Below, in pieces: positions 18,449-28,179 of a stretch of DNA of 64,000 nucleotides; the stretch's first letter is position 1, and each line of letters opens with the position of its first letter. The position numbers were made by a program, and so were the translations under genes. Under the pieces are notes generated by a model. It did no database searches and had not been told where the DNA came from. It saw only the letters and a program-made list of their open reading frames with translations. The DNA is from a marine gamma proteobacterium HTCC2143 (GTDB lineage Bacteria > Pseudomonadota > Gammaproteobacteria > Pseudomonadales > Dasaniaceae): contig AAVT01000003.1 in the NCBI GenBank assembly GCA_000169075.1, positions 248,001 through 312,000 of the forward strand, given 5' to 3'.

Positions 18449-19825
18449 ATGCAGACAAATACCGATATTCAAACACCAAAACGCGATACATTAACCATCA
18501 GTCAACTCAACCGGCAGGCGAAACGTTTACTGGAGGGCAATTTTCCATCGGTCTGGATTGTTGGTGAAATTTCTAACCTGTCACGCCCCTCTTCAGGACA
18601 CTGGTATTTCTCTCTTAAAGACAGCAATGCGCAGGTTCGCTGCGCCATGTTTCGCACCAGCAACGCAAGACTACGGTTTCAGGCTGATAGCGGTCAACAA
18701 GTCATGGCGAGGGCAAAGCTTAGTTTGTATGAGGCCAGAGGCGACTATCAGCTCATTGTTGAGCATATGGAGTTGGCTGGAGACGGTTTACTCGCTAGAC
18801 AATTTGACGAACTTAAACACAGACTGTTTCAGGAAGGGTTATTTGACCAACAACATAAACAAATTCTGCCGACGCTACCCCGACACATAGCGATTGTCAC
18901 GTCACCAACCGGCGCCGCTATCCACGACATCCTCACGGTATTAGGACGGCGCTTTCCGAGTATTCCTGTCACTATATTCCCAACCCCTGTGCAAGGGCAG
19001 GCTGCCGCTGCTGGCATCGCCAAGGCCATCAGCCTAGTCAACCAGCTTGCTGCCAGTGGATCACTCCCCGTCGATGTCATCCTGGTTTCCCGCGGGGGCG
19101 GCTCGCTGGAAGATTTGTGGGCTTTTAATGAGGAAGTTGTTGCGAGAGCCATCTCTCAAAGTGATCTGCCGGTGGTCAGCGCGGTCGGCCACGAAGTAGA
19201 CGTTACCATTGCCGACTTTGTCGCCGATCATCGGGCTCCGACGCCTTCTGCCGGCGCAGAGTTATTGAGTCCAGATAGACAAGAAATACTGGCAAATTTT
19301 ACCGGCTACGAACAAGCACTGATCCGGCGAATGCTACAGCAATTAGAATCATCGAGGCAACGATTACACTGGCAGCAAACTAGGCTTCGACATCCCGGCA
19401 GCCGCCTTCAAGAACATAGCCAACGACTTGATGAACTAGAACTGAGGCTAAAAAACAGCTGGCGCAATCGTTGTCAGCAACAAAAACTGGGCATAGATCT
19501 TATTCAGTCTCGATTACAGCAGCAAACACCGGCACACCTGACCCGTCAACTGACCGTGCGCTACCAAAACCTGTATCGTCGACTTGAACAACAGGTAGCC
19601 AAGCAAATGACCCATCGCCGACAGAAGCTCGATAACACCATGCACTTACTTGACGCCGTCAGCCCTCTGGCCACACTAGATCGAGGCTATGCGATTGTGG
19701 CCGATGCTAAAGGACAAGTGATCACCAATGCAGCAACGGCAACGGTTGGCCAGTCGATTCATACCAAACTCGCTAAAGGCGCTATCAAAAGCACGGTGGT
19801 CAGTATTGAACAGGACCTGACGTAA
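18449..19825 (+). CDS. xseA: Exodeoxyribonuclease VII large subunit
   Basis: About 458 aa. XseA with XseB degrades single-stranded DNA. The N-terminal OB-fold is clear (ISQLNRQAKRLLEGNFPSVW, VGEISNLSRPSSGHWYFSLKD). The catalytic core shows IAIVTSPTGAAIHDILTVL, VDVILVSRGGGSLEDLW and VSAVGHEVDVTIADFVADHR followed by APTPSAGAELLSPD. A glutamine-rich coiled-coil C-terminal region ends in LATLDRGYAIVAD. The frame is open from 18416; ATG 18449 better fits the family start. It is divergent from guaB, a common gammaproteobacterial arrangement. Confidence 0.96.
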   Translation: MQTNTDIQTPKRDTLTISQLNRQAKRLLEGNFPSVWIVGEISNLSRPSSGHWYFSLKDSNAQVRCAMFRTSNARLRFQADSGQQVMARAKLSLYEARGDYQLIVEHMELAGDGLLARQFDELKHRLFQEGLFDQQHKQILPTLPRHIAIVTSPTGAAIHDILTVLGRRFPSIPVTIFPTPVQGQAAAAGIAKAISLVNQLAASGSLPVDVILVSRGGGSLEDLWAFNEEVVARAISQSDLPVVSAVGHEVDVTIADFVADHRAPTPSAGAELLSPDRQEILANFTGYEQALIRRMLQQLESSRQRLHWQQTRLRHPGSRLQEHSQRLDELELRLKNSWRNRCQQQKLGIDLIQSRLQQQTPAHLTRQLTVRYQNLYRRLEQQVAKQMTHRRQKLDNTMHLLDAVSPLATLDRGYAIVADAKGQVITNAATATVGQSIHTKLAKGAIKSTVVSIEQDLT

Positions 19826-20107
19826 AGTCTGACCGCCCGCGGGTGCCACCTTGCTATAAACCTACACTGAACATTCGGTAGCAAGTTGGCGGCACGTTTC
19901 TAATAACACCGATTGACAGGCTGCTCTAGGTTGAGCACTGCACATTGATAACCCCGCGAAGTGGGTGGTGATTCGATACGAAAAAACTAAGGCTGGCGGA
20001 ACCAGCACCATCGCTGTGGCACTATCGAGCTTGTCCCACTTTGTTTTGCTGGTATTAACCCACAGTGTGCTGCTGGAACTGTCATGACCGCCAACCCAAA
20101 CGGCGGT
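19826..20107. other. Convergent xseA/crp-like intergenic region with two imperfect hairpins
   Basis: 282 bp without a gene. It holds an imperfect inverted repeat just after xseA (left arm 19844-19856 TGCCACCTTGCTA, right arm 19879-19894). A second, perfect 6-bp stem (ACCGCC 20087-20092 / GGCGGT 20102-20107) lies beside the stop of the minus-strand regulator. Either could end transcription of the convergent genes; neither has a strong U-tract. Confidence 0.35.
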
Positions 20108-20758
20108 TTAATAATTTTCTGGTAACTTGCCGTTCAGAACAATACTTCGCCCTTCAAAGGCGATATATTCACCGATAGTTAAGTCTTTTAGGATACGAGC
20201 GACCATTTCACGAGAAGCACCAACGCGATCAGCTATGTCTTGCTGGGTCAGTTTTTCAGGAATTATTGACGTACCGTCCTCTCGGGCGTCTGCCAGGGTT
20301 GTTAATACCGTCGTTACTCTTCCATAGACATCCTGCAAAGCCAGAGCCTTAACATCCTGTGTCAGTTTCCGCACTCTACGAGTCAGGTTGCGGATCAAAG
20401 TTGCCGCAATATTGACTTGATTCAAAAGCACCTTATTGAATTCTTCTTTATAAATAATCAGAAAACTGGCTTTCTCCAGCGTTCGGACTGAAGCGGATCG
20501 CCGGTCATCGTCAAGCAATGCAAGTTCACCAAAATAATCGCCTGCCCCGAGCGTATTCATAATGAACTCCTTGCCATTCTTGTCACTGCAATAGACCTTC
20601 ACGCGACCTGTTTCGATAATATACAGCGAATCTGCAAGATCATTTTCGTTGATAATTACCGTATTCTTTGGATACGTGCGCATCACGCCACTGCTTGCGA
20701 GCACCTCTAACTCCTGCGGAGTTAAACCTTCAAAAATCTCAACGCTATCTAAAATCAT
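20108..20758 (-). CDS. Crp/Fnr-family transcriptional regulator
   Basis: 216 aa. The N-terminal cyclic-nucleotide-binding domain (about residues 8-125) has a good phosphate-binding cassette: FGELAL at 76-81 and R87-S88-A89, equivalent to the cAMP-contacting Arg-Ser-Ala of Crp. A long dimerisation helix follows, then a Crp-type helix-turn-helix (LTQQDIADRVGASREMVARI, about 170-190). There are no Fnr-type cysteines. A cNMP ligand is therefore plausible. It is divergent from an operon encoding a receiver-nucleotide cyclase, so the cyclase product may be its ligand; this is inference from position. Confidence 0.88.
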   Translation of the reverse strand: MILDSVEIFEGLTPQELEVLASSGVMRTYPKNTVIINENDLADSLYIIETGRVKVYCSDKNGKEFIMNTLGAGDYFGELALLDDDRRSASVRTLEKASFLIIYKEEFNKVLLNQVNIAATLIRNLTRRVRKLTQDVKALALQDVYGRVTTVLTTLADAREDGTSIIPEKLTQQDIADRVGASREMVARILKDLTIGEYIAFEGRSIVLNGKLPENY

Positions 20759-20973
20759 ATATCGTAGCCATCAGTAATGATTAATTTACAGATCGGACAC
20801 CAGGCCCTCATACCATGCAACGTATTGGAAGCTCGACCGCGATAATAACAAGCCTGCCTCCTAATACTGATGCATTAAAATATAGCACAGCGAATTTACA
20901 TTTCCAGTTGCCTACACGACAACTTTTCTCGTGGTGATATATACTTACGGACCATGAATGGCAAAATACGATA

Positions 20974-22503
20974 ATGGAAAACAATCAAACCCACCGCACT
21001 CGACCGCTATGGCTGCCTGACGCCAAGAAGCTGGTCGATCGAATTGACGTCCTGCAGCCCGTTGCCGAGCTGATAGGCAGCACATCGCTGGAGGGTGATT
21101 TAAAGACCCTAAAAACGGTAGGACTTAAACTCAGACATTTTACTCAATCGGTGTCTCGAGGAACGATATACGACAATCCAACTGTGCGACATGAGCTGCG
21201 CAATTTAACCAGTGCGATCATTGGTTACAGCGAATTTGTTCTTGAAGAAATGGAACAGACTGTTGATGGGCTGCTTTATGATTCTTTACAAACAATTCTG
21301 GCTTTATGTCATCAGCTGTCAGCCTATGATGATCGAGAGGATCCACTCGCTGACACAACGGGCCCATCAATTAAGACTATCGGCGGCACCATTCTCATCG
21401 TTGACGACCAAATTGAAAGTCGCGATCTATTAAAACGGTATCTCCAACTCAATAAAACGACTGTTTTAGAAGCCAGCAATGGAACATCCATGTTTGCCGT
21501 ACTGACAGAAAACGAGGTCGATCTCATATTACTCGATCTCATTCTGCCTGAAATGGATGGAGACGAACTTCTGGAGCTGCTGAAACAAGACGAAAAATTG
21601 CGGGCAATCCCTGTCATTGTAGTTTCCGGAAACAAGGAAACAGATCGCGTCATACGCTGCATTGAAGCGGGTGCTGAAGACTATTTATTCAAACCCTTTA
21701 ATCCCATTTTATTACAAGCGAGAATAAGCGCGGGGGTCGAGCGCAAACGCTGGCATAACAAAGAACTACAATACCGCCGAGAACTGGAGCGCAATCAGGA
21801 TTTCATTCGCAGCGTATTTGGTCGCTATCTGTCTGAAGACATTGTCACTCGTATTCTGGAAAATCCAGAAGGCCTGGATCTCGGCGGTAGTCAACGTAAG
21901 GTTACCGTTTTAATGGCGGACATTAGAGGTTTTAGCTCGATAGCTGAACAATTACCGCCCCAGCGAGTGGTTCGGCTATTGAATAATTACCTAGGCGTTA
22001 TGAGCGATGTCGTCATGAGATATGGCGGAACTGTCGATGAGTTCATCGGCGACGCAATTCTGGCAATTTTTGGTGCACCTACCACCAGCGACGATGATAG
22101 TGACCGCGCAGTTCAGGCCGCAATCGCTATGCAGCAGGCGATGGTACTTATCAATCAACAAAATAGAGCAGATCAACTCCCCGAAATATCCATGGGCGTC
22201 AGCATCAATACCGGGCTTGTCGTCGCAGGTAATATAGGCTCGGAGAAACGCGCCAAATACGGGATTGTTGGGCACACAGTCAATCTGACCTCTCGAATTG
22301 GAGGCTACTGCCAGGCCGGCGAAATATTAATCACCGAAGCGACCCGCAATGACTGCCGATCCTCTTTGGCTGTTGGCCCCGCTCAACACATTCAAGCCAA
22401 GGGTATTTTAACAGCTATTCAAGTTTATCGACTGGAAGGCGCAAGTCCTGCAAAGACGAAAAACAGTGACACTAGCGCTAAAAATCCAGAAGCAATAGGC
22501 TGA
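20974..22503 (+). CDS. Receiver domain protein with class III nucleotide cyclase output
   Basis: 509 aa. Residues about 65-120 contain RHELRNLTSAIIGYSEFVLEE, which resembles the H-box of histidine kinases (His73) without any ATPase domain. Residues 138-255 are a receiver (acid pair D144/D145, phospho-acceptor D188, K240). Residues 305-480 are a class III cyclase with metal ligands D316 (MADIRGF) and D360 (DEFIGDAILAIFG) and catalytic N437/R441 (TVNLTSRI). At the purine-selecting positions it has Glu356 and Gly430 rather than the adenylate-cyclase Lys and Asp/Thr, which points towards guanylate cyclase. It is first in an operon with a lone receiver and a histidine kinase, and divergent from the Crp-like gene. 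Confidence 0.88.
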   Translation: MENNQTHRTRPLWLPDAKKLVDRIDVLQPVAELIGSTSLEGDLKTLKTVGLKLRHFTQSVSRGTIYDNPTVRHELRNLTSAIIGYSEFVLEEMEQTVDGLLYDSLQTILALCHQLSAYDDREDPLADTTGPSIKTIGGTILIVDDQIESRDLLKRYLQLNKTTVLEASNGTSMFAVLTENEVDLILLDLILPEMDGDELLELLKQDEKLRAIPVIVVSGNKETDRVIRCIEAGAEDYLFKPFNPILLQARISAGVERKRWHNKELQYRRELERNQDFIRSVFGRYLSEDIVTRILENPEGLDLGGSQRKVTVLMADIRGFSSIAEQLPPQRVVRLLNNYLGVMSDVVMRYGGTVDEFIGDAILAIFGAPTTSDDDSDRAVQAAIAMQQAMVLINQQNRADQLPEISMGVSINTGLVVAGNIGSEKRAKYGIVGHTVNLTSRIGGYCQAGEILITEATRNDCRSSLAVGPAQHIQAKGILTAIQVYRLEGASPAKTKNSDTSAKNPEAIG

Positions 22504-22507
22504 GAAC

Positions 22508-22873
22508 ATGACTCTAATACTACTTGTCGAAGACAATGATATGAATCGTGATATGTTGTCACGGCGTTTGCAACGACGCCAATACCGTGTAACGACCGCC
22601 AACAATGGTGCAATTGCCGTCGAAAAAGCCACCCTCGAAAAACCGGATCTTATTCTTATGGATATGGAACTACCGATAAAAGATGGATGGACAGCCAGTC
22701 GTGAAATAAAAGCTACTTTAGATACGCCTATTATTGCCCTCACCGCACACGCATTAAGCGGTGATCGAGATAAAGCCCTCGCCGCGGGTTGTGATGACTA
22801 TACGACCAAACCTATTAACTTTGATCACCTCGTTGCTATGATCGAACAATATCTGGGTAAAAAAAATAACTAA
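22508..22873 (+). CDS. Single-domain response regulator (CheY/DivK-like)
   Basis: 121 aa, only a receiver domain: acidic E8-D9, phospho-acceptor D52 in LILMDMELPIKDGW, the Thr/Ala switch region IIALTAHALSGD and the Lys in DDYTTKPINFDHL. With no output domain it probably relays phosphate or acts by protein contact. It starts 4 nt after the cyclase gene and ends 2 nt before the histidine kinase gene, so the three form one operon and presumably one phosphorelay. Confidence 0.92.
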   Translation: MTLILLVEDNDMNRDMLSRRLQRRQYRVTTANNGAIAVEKATLEKPDLILMDMELPIKDGWTASREIKATLDTPIIALTAHALSGDRDKALAAGCDDYTTKPINFDHLVAMIEQYLGKKNN

Positions 22874-22875
22874 AC

Positions 22876-24399
22876 ATGAGCCTACGCGTACGTCTTACTT
22901 TATCAATCATTGCGATCTTACTGCTATTTTCTATTAATGTAGGCACTGATTCCTGGGTCAATAGCTCGCGGAATAAGAGTCTTGATGAATTGCAACAAGC
23001 GATATCAAGTCAACTCCAAACAATGAAAATACAGCAACATGTTGAAAGTCTGTTTGTAAAAGCATTCGCTGACACGCCGGCTACGGAGTTGGAGCCATCG
23101 TTTATACTGCCATCAAAAAGACAATTGCAGCGAAGTTTGACCAGGATAAAGAGCACAATCCAAACGCTCAAAAAATCTATCCCCTTGGCAGCTATCGCCG
23201 AATTTTCTATTGTCTCGCGGCACACTGAGATAATGGCTACAGCCCTGCAAAAAAATCATCTCGACACGGCCATATCCGACGAGAGTAAAGGCACCATCAA
23301 CCGGAACGTACTAGCGACCTATACGACTCTAGTTACAGCACTAAAAAAGCTCGAATATAAATTAATTGCAATATCTGACAAAAAATTCGAACAAATATCG
23401 ACCCTAGAATCTTTGACGCGAAACATCAGCACAGGTGTTTTCATCTTATCAATATTGCTAACGATAGGACTAGGCACTCTTTTAATTCGCTATACAAATA
23501 ATGCATTTAAGGCTTTAAAAAAAGGATCTATTATCGTTGGCGGGGGAAATTTTGATTACAAAATTCCGGTCATCCGAAAAGATGAAATTGGTGAGACTGC
23601 CGAGGCCTTCAACGCCATGTCAGGAAAATTGCGGCAGGCGATGGCGGATGTTAAAAAACTAAAAGAAGATGCAGATTTTGCCAACAATGCTAAAAGCGAC
23701 TTCCTCGCTAATATGAGTCATGAACTTCGCACGCCGCTTAATGCCATCATTGGTTACAGTGAAATGATGTTAGAAGAAATAGATCCTGACGACGTGAATA
23801 ACGAAGGCCAACAGTCTGACCTGAAGAATATTCTAATTGCAGGAAAACATTTACTGAATCAAATTAATGATGTTTTAGATTTTTCGAAAATCGAATCAGG
23901 AAATATGACGCTCTATGCCGAACTCTTTGACAGCAACGCTATTTTGAGTGAAGTTATCGCCACCATGACGCCTCTGGCCGGCCAAAGAGACAACACTCTT
24001 ATCTATAGCGGCGACCAAAAAATACCTCTCCTCAAAAACGACGCTACCAAGTTTCGGCATATTTTTACCAATCTTTTGAGCAACGCCTGCAAGTTCAGCG
24101 AGCAGAATGCTATCCAAATATCGGCTCGCCTTGGGCCGTCGGGACATTCAACAATGGCGATTTTTACAGTTTCAGATAGCGGTATAGGAATGACTGAAAA
24201 ACAGTTGTCCATTATCTTTGAAGCCTTTAAACAGGCAGACTCATCAACAACGCGGCAATATGGTGGCACAGGCCTGGGGTTAACTCTGTGCAAACAATAC
24301 TGCGATCTGATGGGCGGAAAAATTCAGGTCAACAGCGAGGTCGGTGGCGGCACGACGTTCACTGTCCACATGCCACTCAGTCACCGCCAGTCGAGTTAA
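22876..24399 (+). CDS. Membrane sensor histidine kinase
   Basis: 507 aa. Transmembrane helix about 7-21, a roughly 165-residue helical extracytoplasmic sensor region, and a second helix about 188-206. A HAMP domain follows (about 207-262), then a DHp domain with His282 in [20 protein letters not shown] and an HATPase_c domain with N-box (N403), G1 (DSGIGM) and G2 (GGTGLGL). All catalytic boxes are intact. No receiver is fused; the likely partners are the two receiver proteins encoded just upstream. The stop lies 2 nt from the convergent lysS stop. Confidence 0.93.
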   Translation: MSLRVRLTLSIIAILLLFSINVGTDSWVNSSRNKSLDELQQAISSQLQTMKIQQHVESLFVKAFADTPATELEPSFILPSKRQLQRSLTRIKSTIQTLKKSIPLAAIAEFSIVSRHTEIMATALQKNHLDTAISDESKGTINRNVLATYTTLVTALKKLEYKLIAISDKKFEQISTLESLTRNISTGVFILSILLTIGLGTLLIRYTNNAFKALKKGSIIVGGGNFDYKIPVIRKDEIGETAEAFNAMSGKLRQAMADVKKLKEDADFANNAKSDFLANMSHELRTPLNAIIGYSEMMLEEIDPDDVNNEGQQSDLKNILIAGKHLLNQINDVLDFSKIESGNMTLYAELFDSNAILSEVIATMTPLAGQRDNTLIYSGDQKIPLLKNDATKFRHIFTNLLSNACKFSEQNAIQISARLGPSGHSTMAIFTVSDSGIGMTEKQLSIIFEAFKQADSSTTRQYGGTGLGLTLCKQYCDLMGGKIQVNSEVGGGTTFTVHMPLSHRQSS

Positions 24400-24401
24400 A
24401 A

Positions 24402-25913
24402 TTAGTTCTGTGGTCGCATATGAGGGAACAGCAAGACATCGCGGATTGACGGTGAATCACTAAACAACATCACCAAGCGATCGATACCAATGCCCTCCCC
24501 AGCAGTAGGCGGCAATCCATATTCCAGTGCGGCTACGTAGTCGGCATCGTAGTGCATGGCCTCGTCATCCCCCGCCGCCTTTTCTTTCACTTGTGCAAGA
24601 AAACGTTCAGCTTGATCCTCAGCGTCATTTAATTCGGAAAATCCATTGGCAATTTCACGCCCACCGACAAAAAACTCAAACCGGTCAGTAACCATTGGGT
24701 TGCTATCATTACGACGCGCTAAAGGCGAAACTTCAGTTGGATACTCAGTGATAAATGTAGGCTGATCCAAACGATGCTCTACTGTTTTCTCAAATATTTC
24801 AATGTGTACTTTTCCTAAACCGTACCCGTCTTTTAAGGGGATATCCAAGTGCTCGGCGATCTGGCGAGCTGCCTGTTCGTCAGCCAATGCTTCCGCCGAA
24901 ATATCCGGATTAAAGTGTAAAATTGAATCAAAAACACTGATACGAGTGAAGGGTTGAGACAGGTCATAATGCTTCTCTTGGACAATCTCCCCATCTTCGT
25001 TTTTAACTGTATTTAACAGTATCGTGGTACCTAGTAACGCTTTAGCCATCTCCCGAAGCATGTCTTCGGTTAAATCCATCAACTCCTTGTAGTCGGCGTA
25101 AGACTGATAGAATTCGAGCATCGTAAATTCCGGGTTATGGCGTGTCGATAGGCCCTCATTACGAAAGTTTCGATTGATTTCGTAAACTCGCTCAAAACCA
25201 CCAACAACTAAGCGTTTTAAATACAGTTCTGGTGCAACCCGCAGGTACATGTCCATATCTAACGAATTATGATGAGTGACAAATGGGCGCGCTGTGGCAC
25301 CACCTGGAATCACTTGCATCATCGGCGTTTCTACTTCCATAAAGTCAGCATTATCAAGATAACGGCGCATAAAGCTGATCATCTTGGAGCGGAGTTTAAA
25401 AACGTCCCTGGATTCGTCACTGACAATCAGGTCAACATATCGCTGCCGGTAACGCATTTCCTGATCTTGTAAGCCGTGAAATTTATCAGGCAGTGGTCGC
25501 AAAGATTTGGTCAGCAATTCCACCGAGTCCATGTAGACATAAAGATCACCCTTACCCGACTTGTGAACAGGGCCTTCACAGCCAATAATATCACCAATAT
25601 CCCATGTTTTAATTTCTGGCAGTTGCTGTTCTGGGAGCTTCTTTTTATCCACATAGGCTTGAATACGACCTGACATATCCTGCAACACCAAGAACGGACC
25701 GCGTTTAGCCATAATACGTCCTGCGACTGCCGCTCTTCGATCCAGCTGTTCTAGCTCATCCTTACCGTTCTCGCCCAGCTCGTTGTGTAAATCTTGTGCG
25801 TATGCATTGCGCCGGAAACTGTTCGGGAATGCATTGCGCTGCTCCCGTATCTGGGTTAATTTGGCCCGACGCTCTGCTATTAGCTTATTCTCAGTGTCTT
25901 GTGTTTCAGTCAT
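24402..25913 (-). CDS. lysS: Lysyl-tRNA synthetase, class II
   Basis: About 503 aa, the usual length. The N-terminal OB anticodon-binding domain includes [20 protein letters not shown]. Class II motif 2 is [20 protein letters not shown], and motif 3 is [11 protein letters not shown] near the C-terminus. It charges tRNA-Lys. The frame also opens with GTG at 25925; ATG 25913 gives the family-like start. It follows prfB on the same strand (prfB-lysS, a conserved pair). Confidence 0.97.
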   Translation of the reverse strand: MTETQDTENKLIAERRAKLTQIREQRNAFPNSFRRNAYAQDLHNELGENGKDELEQLDRRAAVAGRIMAKRGPFLVLQDMSGRIQAYVDKKKLPEQQLPEIKTWDIGDIIGCEGPVHKSGKGDLYVYMDSVELLTKSLRPLPDKFHGLQDQEMRYRQRYVDLIVSDESRDVFKLRSKMISFMRRYLDNADFMEVETPMMQVIPGGATARPFVTHHNSLDMDMYLRVAPELYLKRLVVGGFERVYEINRNFRNEGLSTRHNPEFTMLEFYQSYADYKELMDLTEDMLREMAKALLGTTILLNTVKNEDGEIVQEKHYDLSQPFTRISVFDSILHFNPDISAEALADEQAARQIAEHLDIPLKDGYGLGKVHIEIFEKTVEHRLDQPTFITEYPTEVSPLARRNDSNPMVTDRFEFFVGGREIANGFSELNDAEDQAERFLAQVKEKAAGDDEAMHYDADYVAALEYGLPPTAGEGIGIDRLVMLFSDSPSIRDVLLFPHMRPQN

Positions 25914-26001
25914 TTCCAATTTCACTCTGTTCTATCTCGAACAACTATTGCCGCTCGCTTATGTGTGCGTCATTGCCGACCAACGGCATTGACATGAATT
26001 G

Positions 26002-27100
26002 TTACAATCCCATTTTCAATGATGCTTCTATAAACAAGTCGAGATCACCATCCAAAACATTATTGCAGTTGCTGGTCTGCACGTGAGTCCGCAAGTCTTT
26101 GATTCGTTGGTCATCCAAAACATAAGATCGTATTTGGCTGCCCCAGCCTATATCTGCTTTATTATCTTCCTGAGCCTGAGCGGCTTCGTTGCGCTTGAGC
26201 ATTTCCATCTCATAGAGCTTTGCTTTTAATTGCTTCATCGCAAAGTCTCGATTTTGGTGCTGGGACCGCTGACTCTGGCACTGGACTACGATTCCCGATG
26301 GTTCATGGGTAATTCTGACCGCAGAATCGGTCTTGTTGACATGCTGCCCGCCCGCACCGCTGGCGCGATAGGTATCGGTGCGTAGATCCGACGGATTAAT
26401 TTCAATATCGATATCCTCATCAATTTCCGGCGATACAAAAACCGACGCAAATGATGTGTGACGACGACTACCTGAGTCAAACGGCGACTTGCGAACTAGA
26501 CGATGAACGCCCGTTTCAGTTCTCAACCACCCAAATGCATACTCTCCTGAAAAGCGTATTGTTGCACTTTTAATTCCCGCGACATCACCATCTGAAGCTT
26601 CCATCAGCTCTGTTGAAAAACCTTTGGATTCTCCCCAGCGCAAATACATTCGGCAAATCATTTCAGCCCAGTCCTGGGCCTCTGTTCCACCCGACCCCGA
26701 CTGAATTTCAAGAAACGCATTATTAGCATCCATTTCACCGGAAAACATTCGGCGAAACTCCAGAGTTGCAAGGTGCTGGTTTAATAACTGTAACTCGTTT
26801 TCGATCTCCATTACGGTGTCGGCATCGTCTTCCTCGACCGCCATTTCCAGTAGCTCAGCTACATCCGAAACTCCCACCGTCAGTTTATCGATGGTAGACA
26901 CCACAATGTCTAATGCAGCGCGCTGCTTACCAAGTTCTTGCGCGCGACCGGGATCATCCCATACAGCCGGCTCTCCTAACTCTAACTCAACTTCTGTCAG
27001 CTGTTCTTTGCGAATATCGTAGTCAAAGATACCCCCGAAGATCTTCCGTCCTTTCAGACAAATCTTTAATCGTTTGTTTAATCGCGCCGACTTCAATCAT
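26002..27100 (-). CDS. prfB: Peptide chain release factor 2, expressed by programmed +1 frameshift
   Basis: RF2 recognises UGA and UAA stop codons. The gene is split between two frames: an ATG at 27100 encodes 25 codons ([20 protein letters not shown], then LRGYL) and is closed by an in-frame TGA at 27025-27023. A +1 shift at CTT-T continues as DYDIRKEQL to the stop at 26002, giving 365 aa. The catalytic GGQ is present ([18 protein letters not shown]). A start further inside the second frame (27096) would give a false N-terminus. It is upstream of lysS. Confidence 0.97.
27023..27036 (-). other. prfB programmed +1 frameshift site
   Basis: On the minus strand GGGGGTATCTTTGAC: an internal Shine-Dalgarno-like G run, the slippery CUU codon and the UGA stop at codon 26, followed by C. 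This is the classical RF2 autoregulatory recoding signal; low RF2 lets the ribosome shift into the main frame. Confidence 0.95.
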
Positions 27101-27264
27101 GACGTTATTTTGACCTACTTGTGAGAGGTGAGACAGCGCGGCAGTTTACAGCAACTGCAAGAGCCCGTAAATTGCAGAGGCCGTTACTAGGCAGGTCGAG
27201 ATGCACGATCCTTGCAATCTACTAGCCCAAACATTTTTATCAGTCAGACTTATCGACGCTGACA

Positions 27265-28149
27265 TCAGCCACGTGACTGGATTTTTTTATTCAAGGCGAG
27301 TAACTCGCGAGCCCTGGCAACCACCGGCGCATCTATCATCTTACCCTTATACTCAGCCGCCCCAAAACCCTGCTCTATAGCCTGTTGAAATACCGCGACT
27401 ATTCCCAACGCATTCTCAACATCCTCCTGAGAGGGTGAGAACTCTTCATTCATAATTTTTACTTGATCAGGATGGATACAAAATCCCCCCACTAAACCCA
27501 ATTGTTGTGATCGCCGAATAGTTTGACGAAAGGCCTCTTTGTCACTGTACTCAGCTATAGAGCCAATAAAACCCAGCGGCGCAATGCCAGCACCGCGGGC
27601 TGCAAATACAACTTGCTGATTCGGGTATAACAAACCATCCGCGGTTGGCTCCATACCCGCAGAGGCTGAAAAATCCTCCGATCCAATAATCAAACCCGCT
27701 AATCGAGAGGTACTACTGGCAATTTCAACCAGCTTCGGCAAAGCGGCTACCGATTCGACCAGTGCAATTAGACGGGTGTGACCCAGAGGCAATTGCTTTT
27801 CTATCTCCAGCTGATCAATTGCCTCGCTAATCCATTGCAACTGCTCGGCGCTACTGACTTTAGGGATACAAATCGCCGCAACCCTTGCATCAACGGCGGT
27901 CTCTAAATCTGCAGCAGCTAAACGCAAGGAGCTGTTGATTCGCACAATGACATCGGCTCCGCCACGCGCCACTAATTGAGCGGCCGACCCGATACGCAGT
28001 CGCGCGGTAGCCTTTTCGGCCAAAGGAACACTATCTTCTAAATCTAAAATAATGGCGTCAGCATCGCGCTCATGCGCTTTTTTGACAAAGCGGTCGACAT
28101 TGGCAGGTACAAACAACATTGACCGCCACAACGGCAAATTTACACTCAT
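27265..28149 (-). CDS. HpcH/HpaI (CitE-like) CoA-ester lyase, probable citramalyl-CoA lyase
   Basis: 294 aa. TIM-barrel CitE family: RSMLFVPANVDRFVKKAHER followed by DADAIILDLEDSVPLAEK, RINSS, ICIPKVSSAEQL and the metal-binding acid regions LIALVESVAAL and GLIIGSEDFSASAG. Family members cleave malyl-CoA, citryl-CoA or citramalyl-CoA. It is the last gene of an operon with a MaoC-type hydratase and a class III CoA transferase, the same three activities as the itaconate pathway (Ict, Ich, Ccl) of Pseudomonas aeruginosa. (S)-citramalyl-CoA to acetyl-CoA plus pyruvate is therefore the favoured reaction; malyl-CoA lyase is the alternative. Confidence 0.8.
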   Translation of the reverse strand: MSVNLPLWRSMLFVPANVDRFVKKAHERDADAIILDLEDSVPLAEKATARLRIGSAAQLVARGGADVIVRINSSLRLAAADLETAVDARVAAICIPKVSSAEQLQWISEAIDQLEIEKQLPLGHTRLIALVESVAALPKLVEIASSTSRLAGLIIGSEDFSASAGMEPTADGLLYPNQQVVFAARGAGIAPLGFIGSIAEYSDKEAFRQTIRRSQQLGLVGGFCIHPDQVKIMNEEFSPSQEDVENALGIVAVFQQAIEQGFGAAEYKGKMIDAPVVARARELLALNKKIQSRG

Positions 28150-28179
28150 GATATTCGTCCTATTAAATGGCTAACACAC

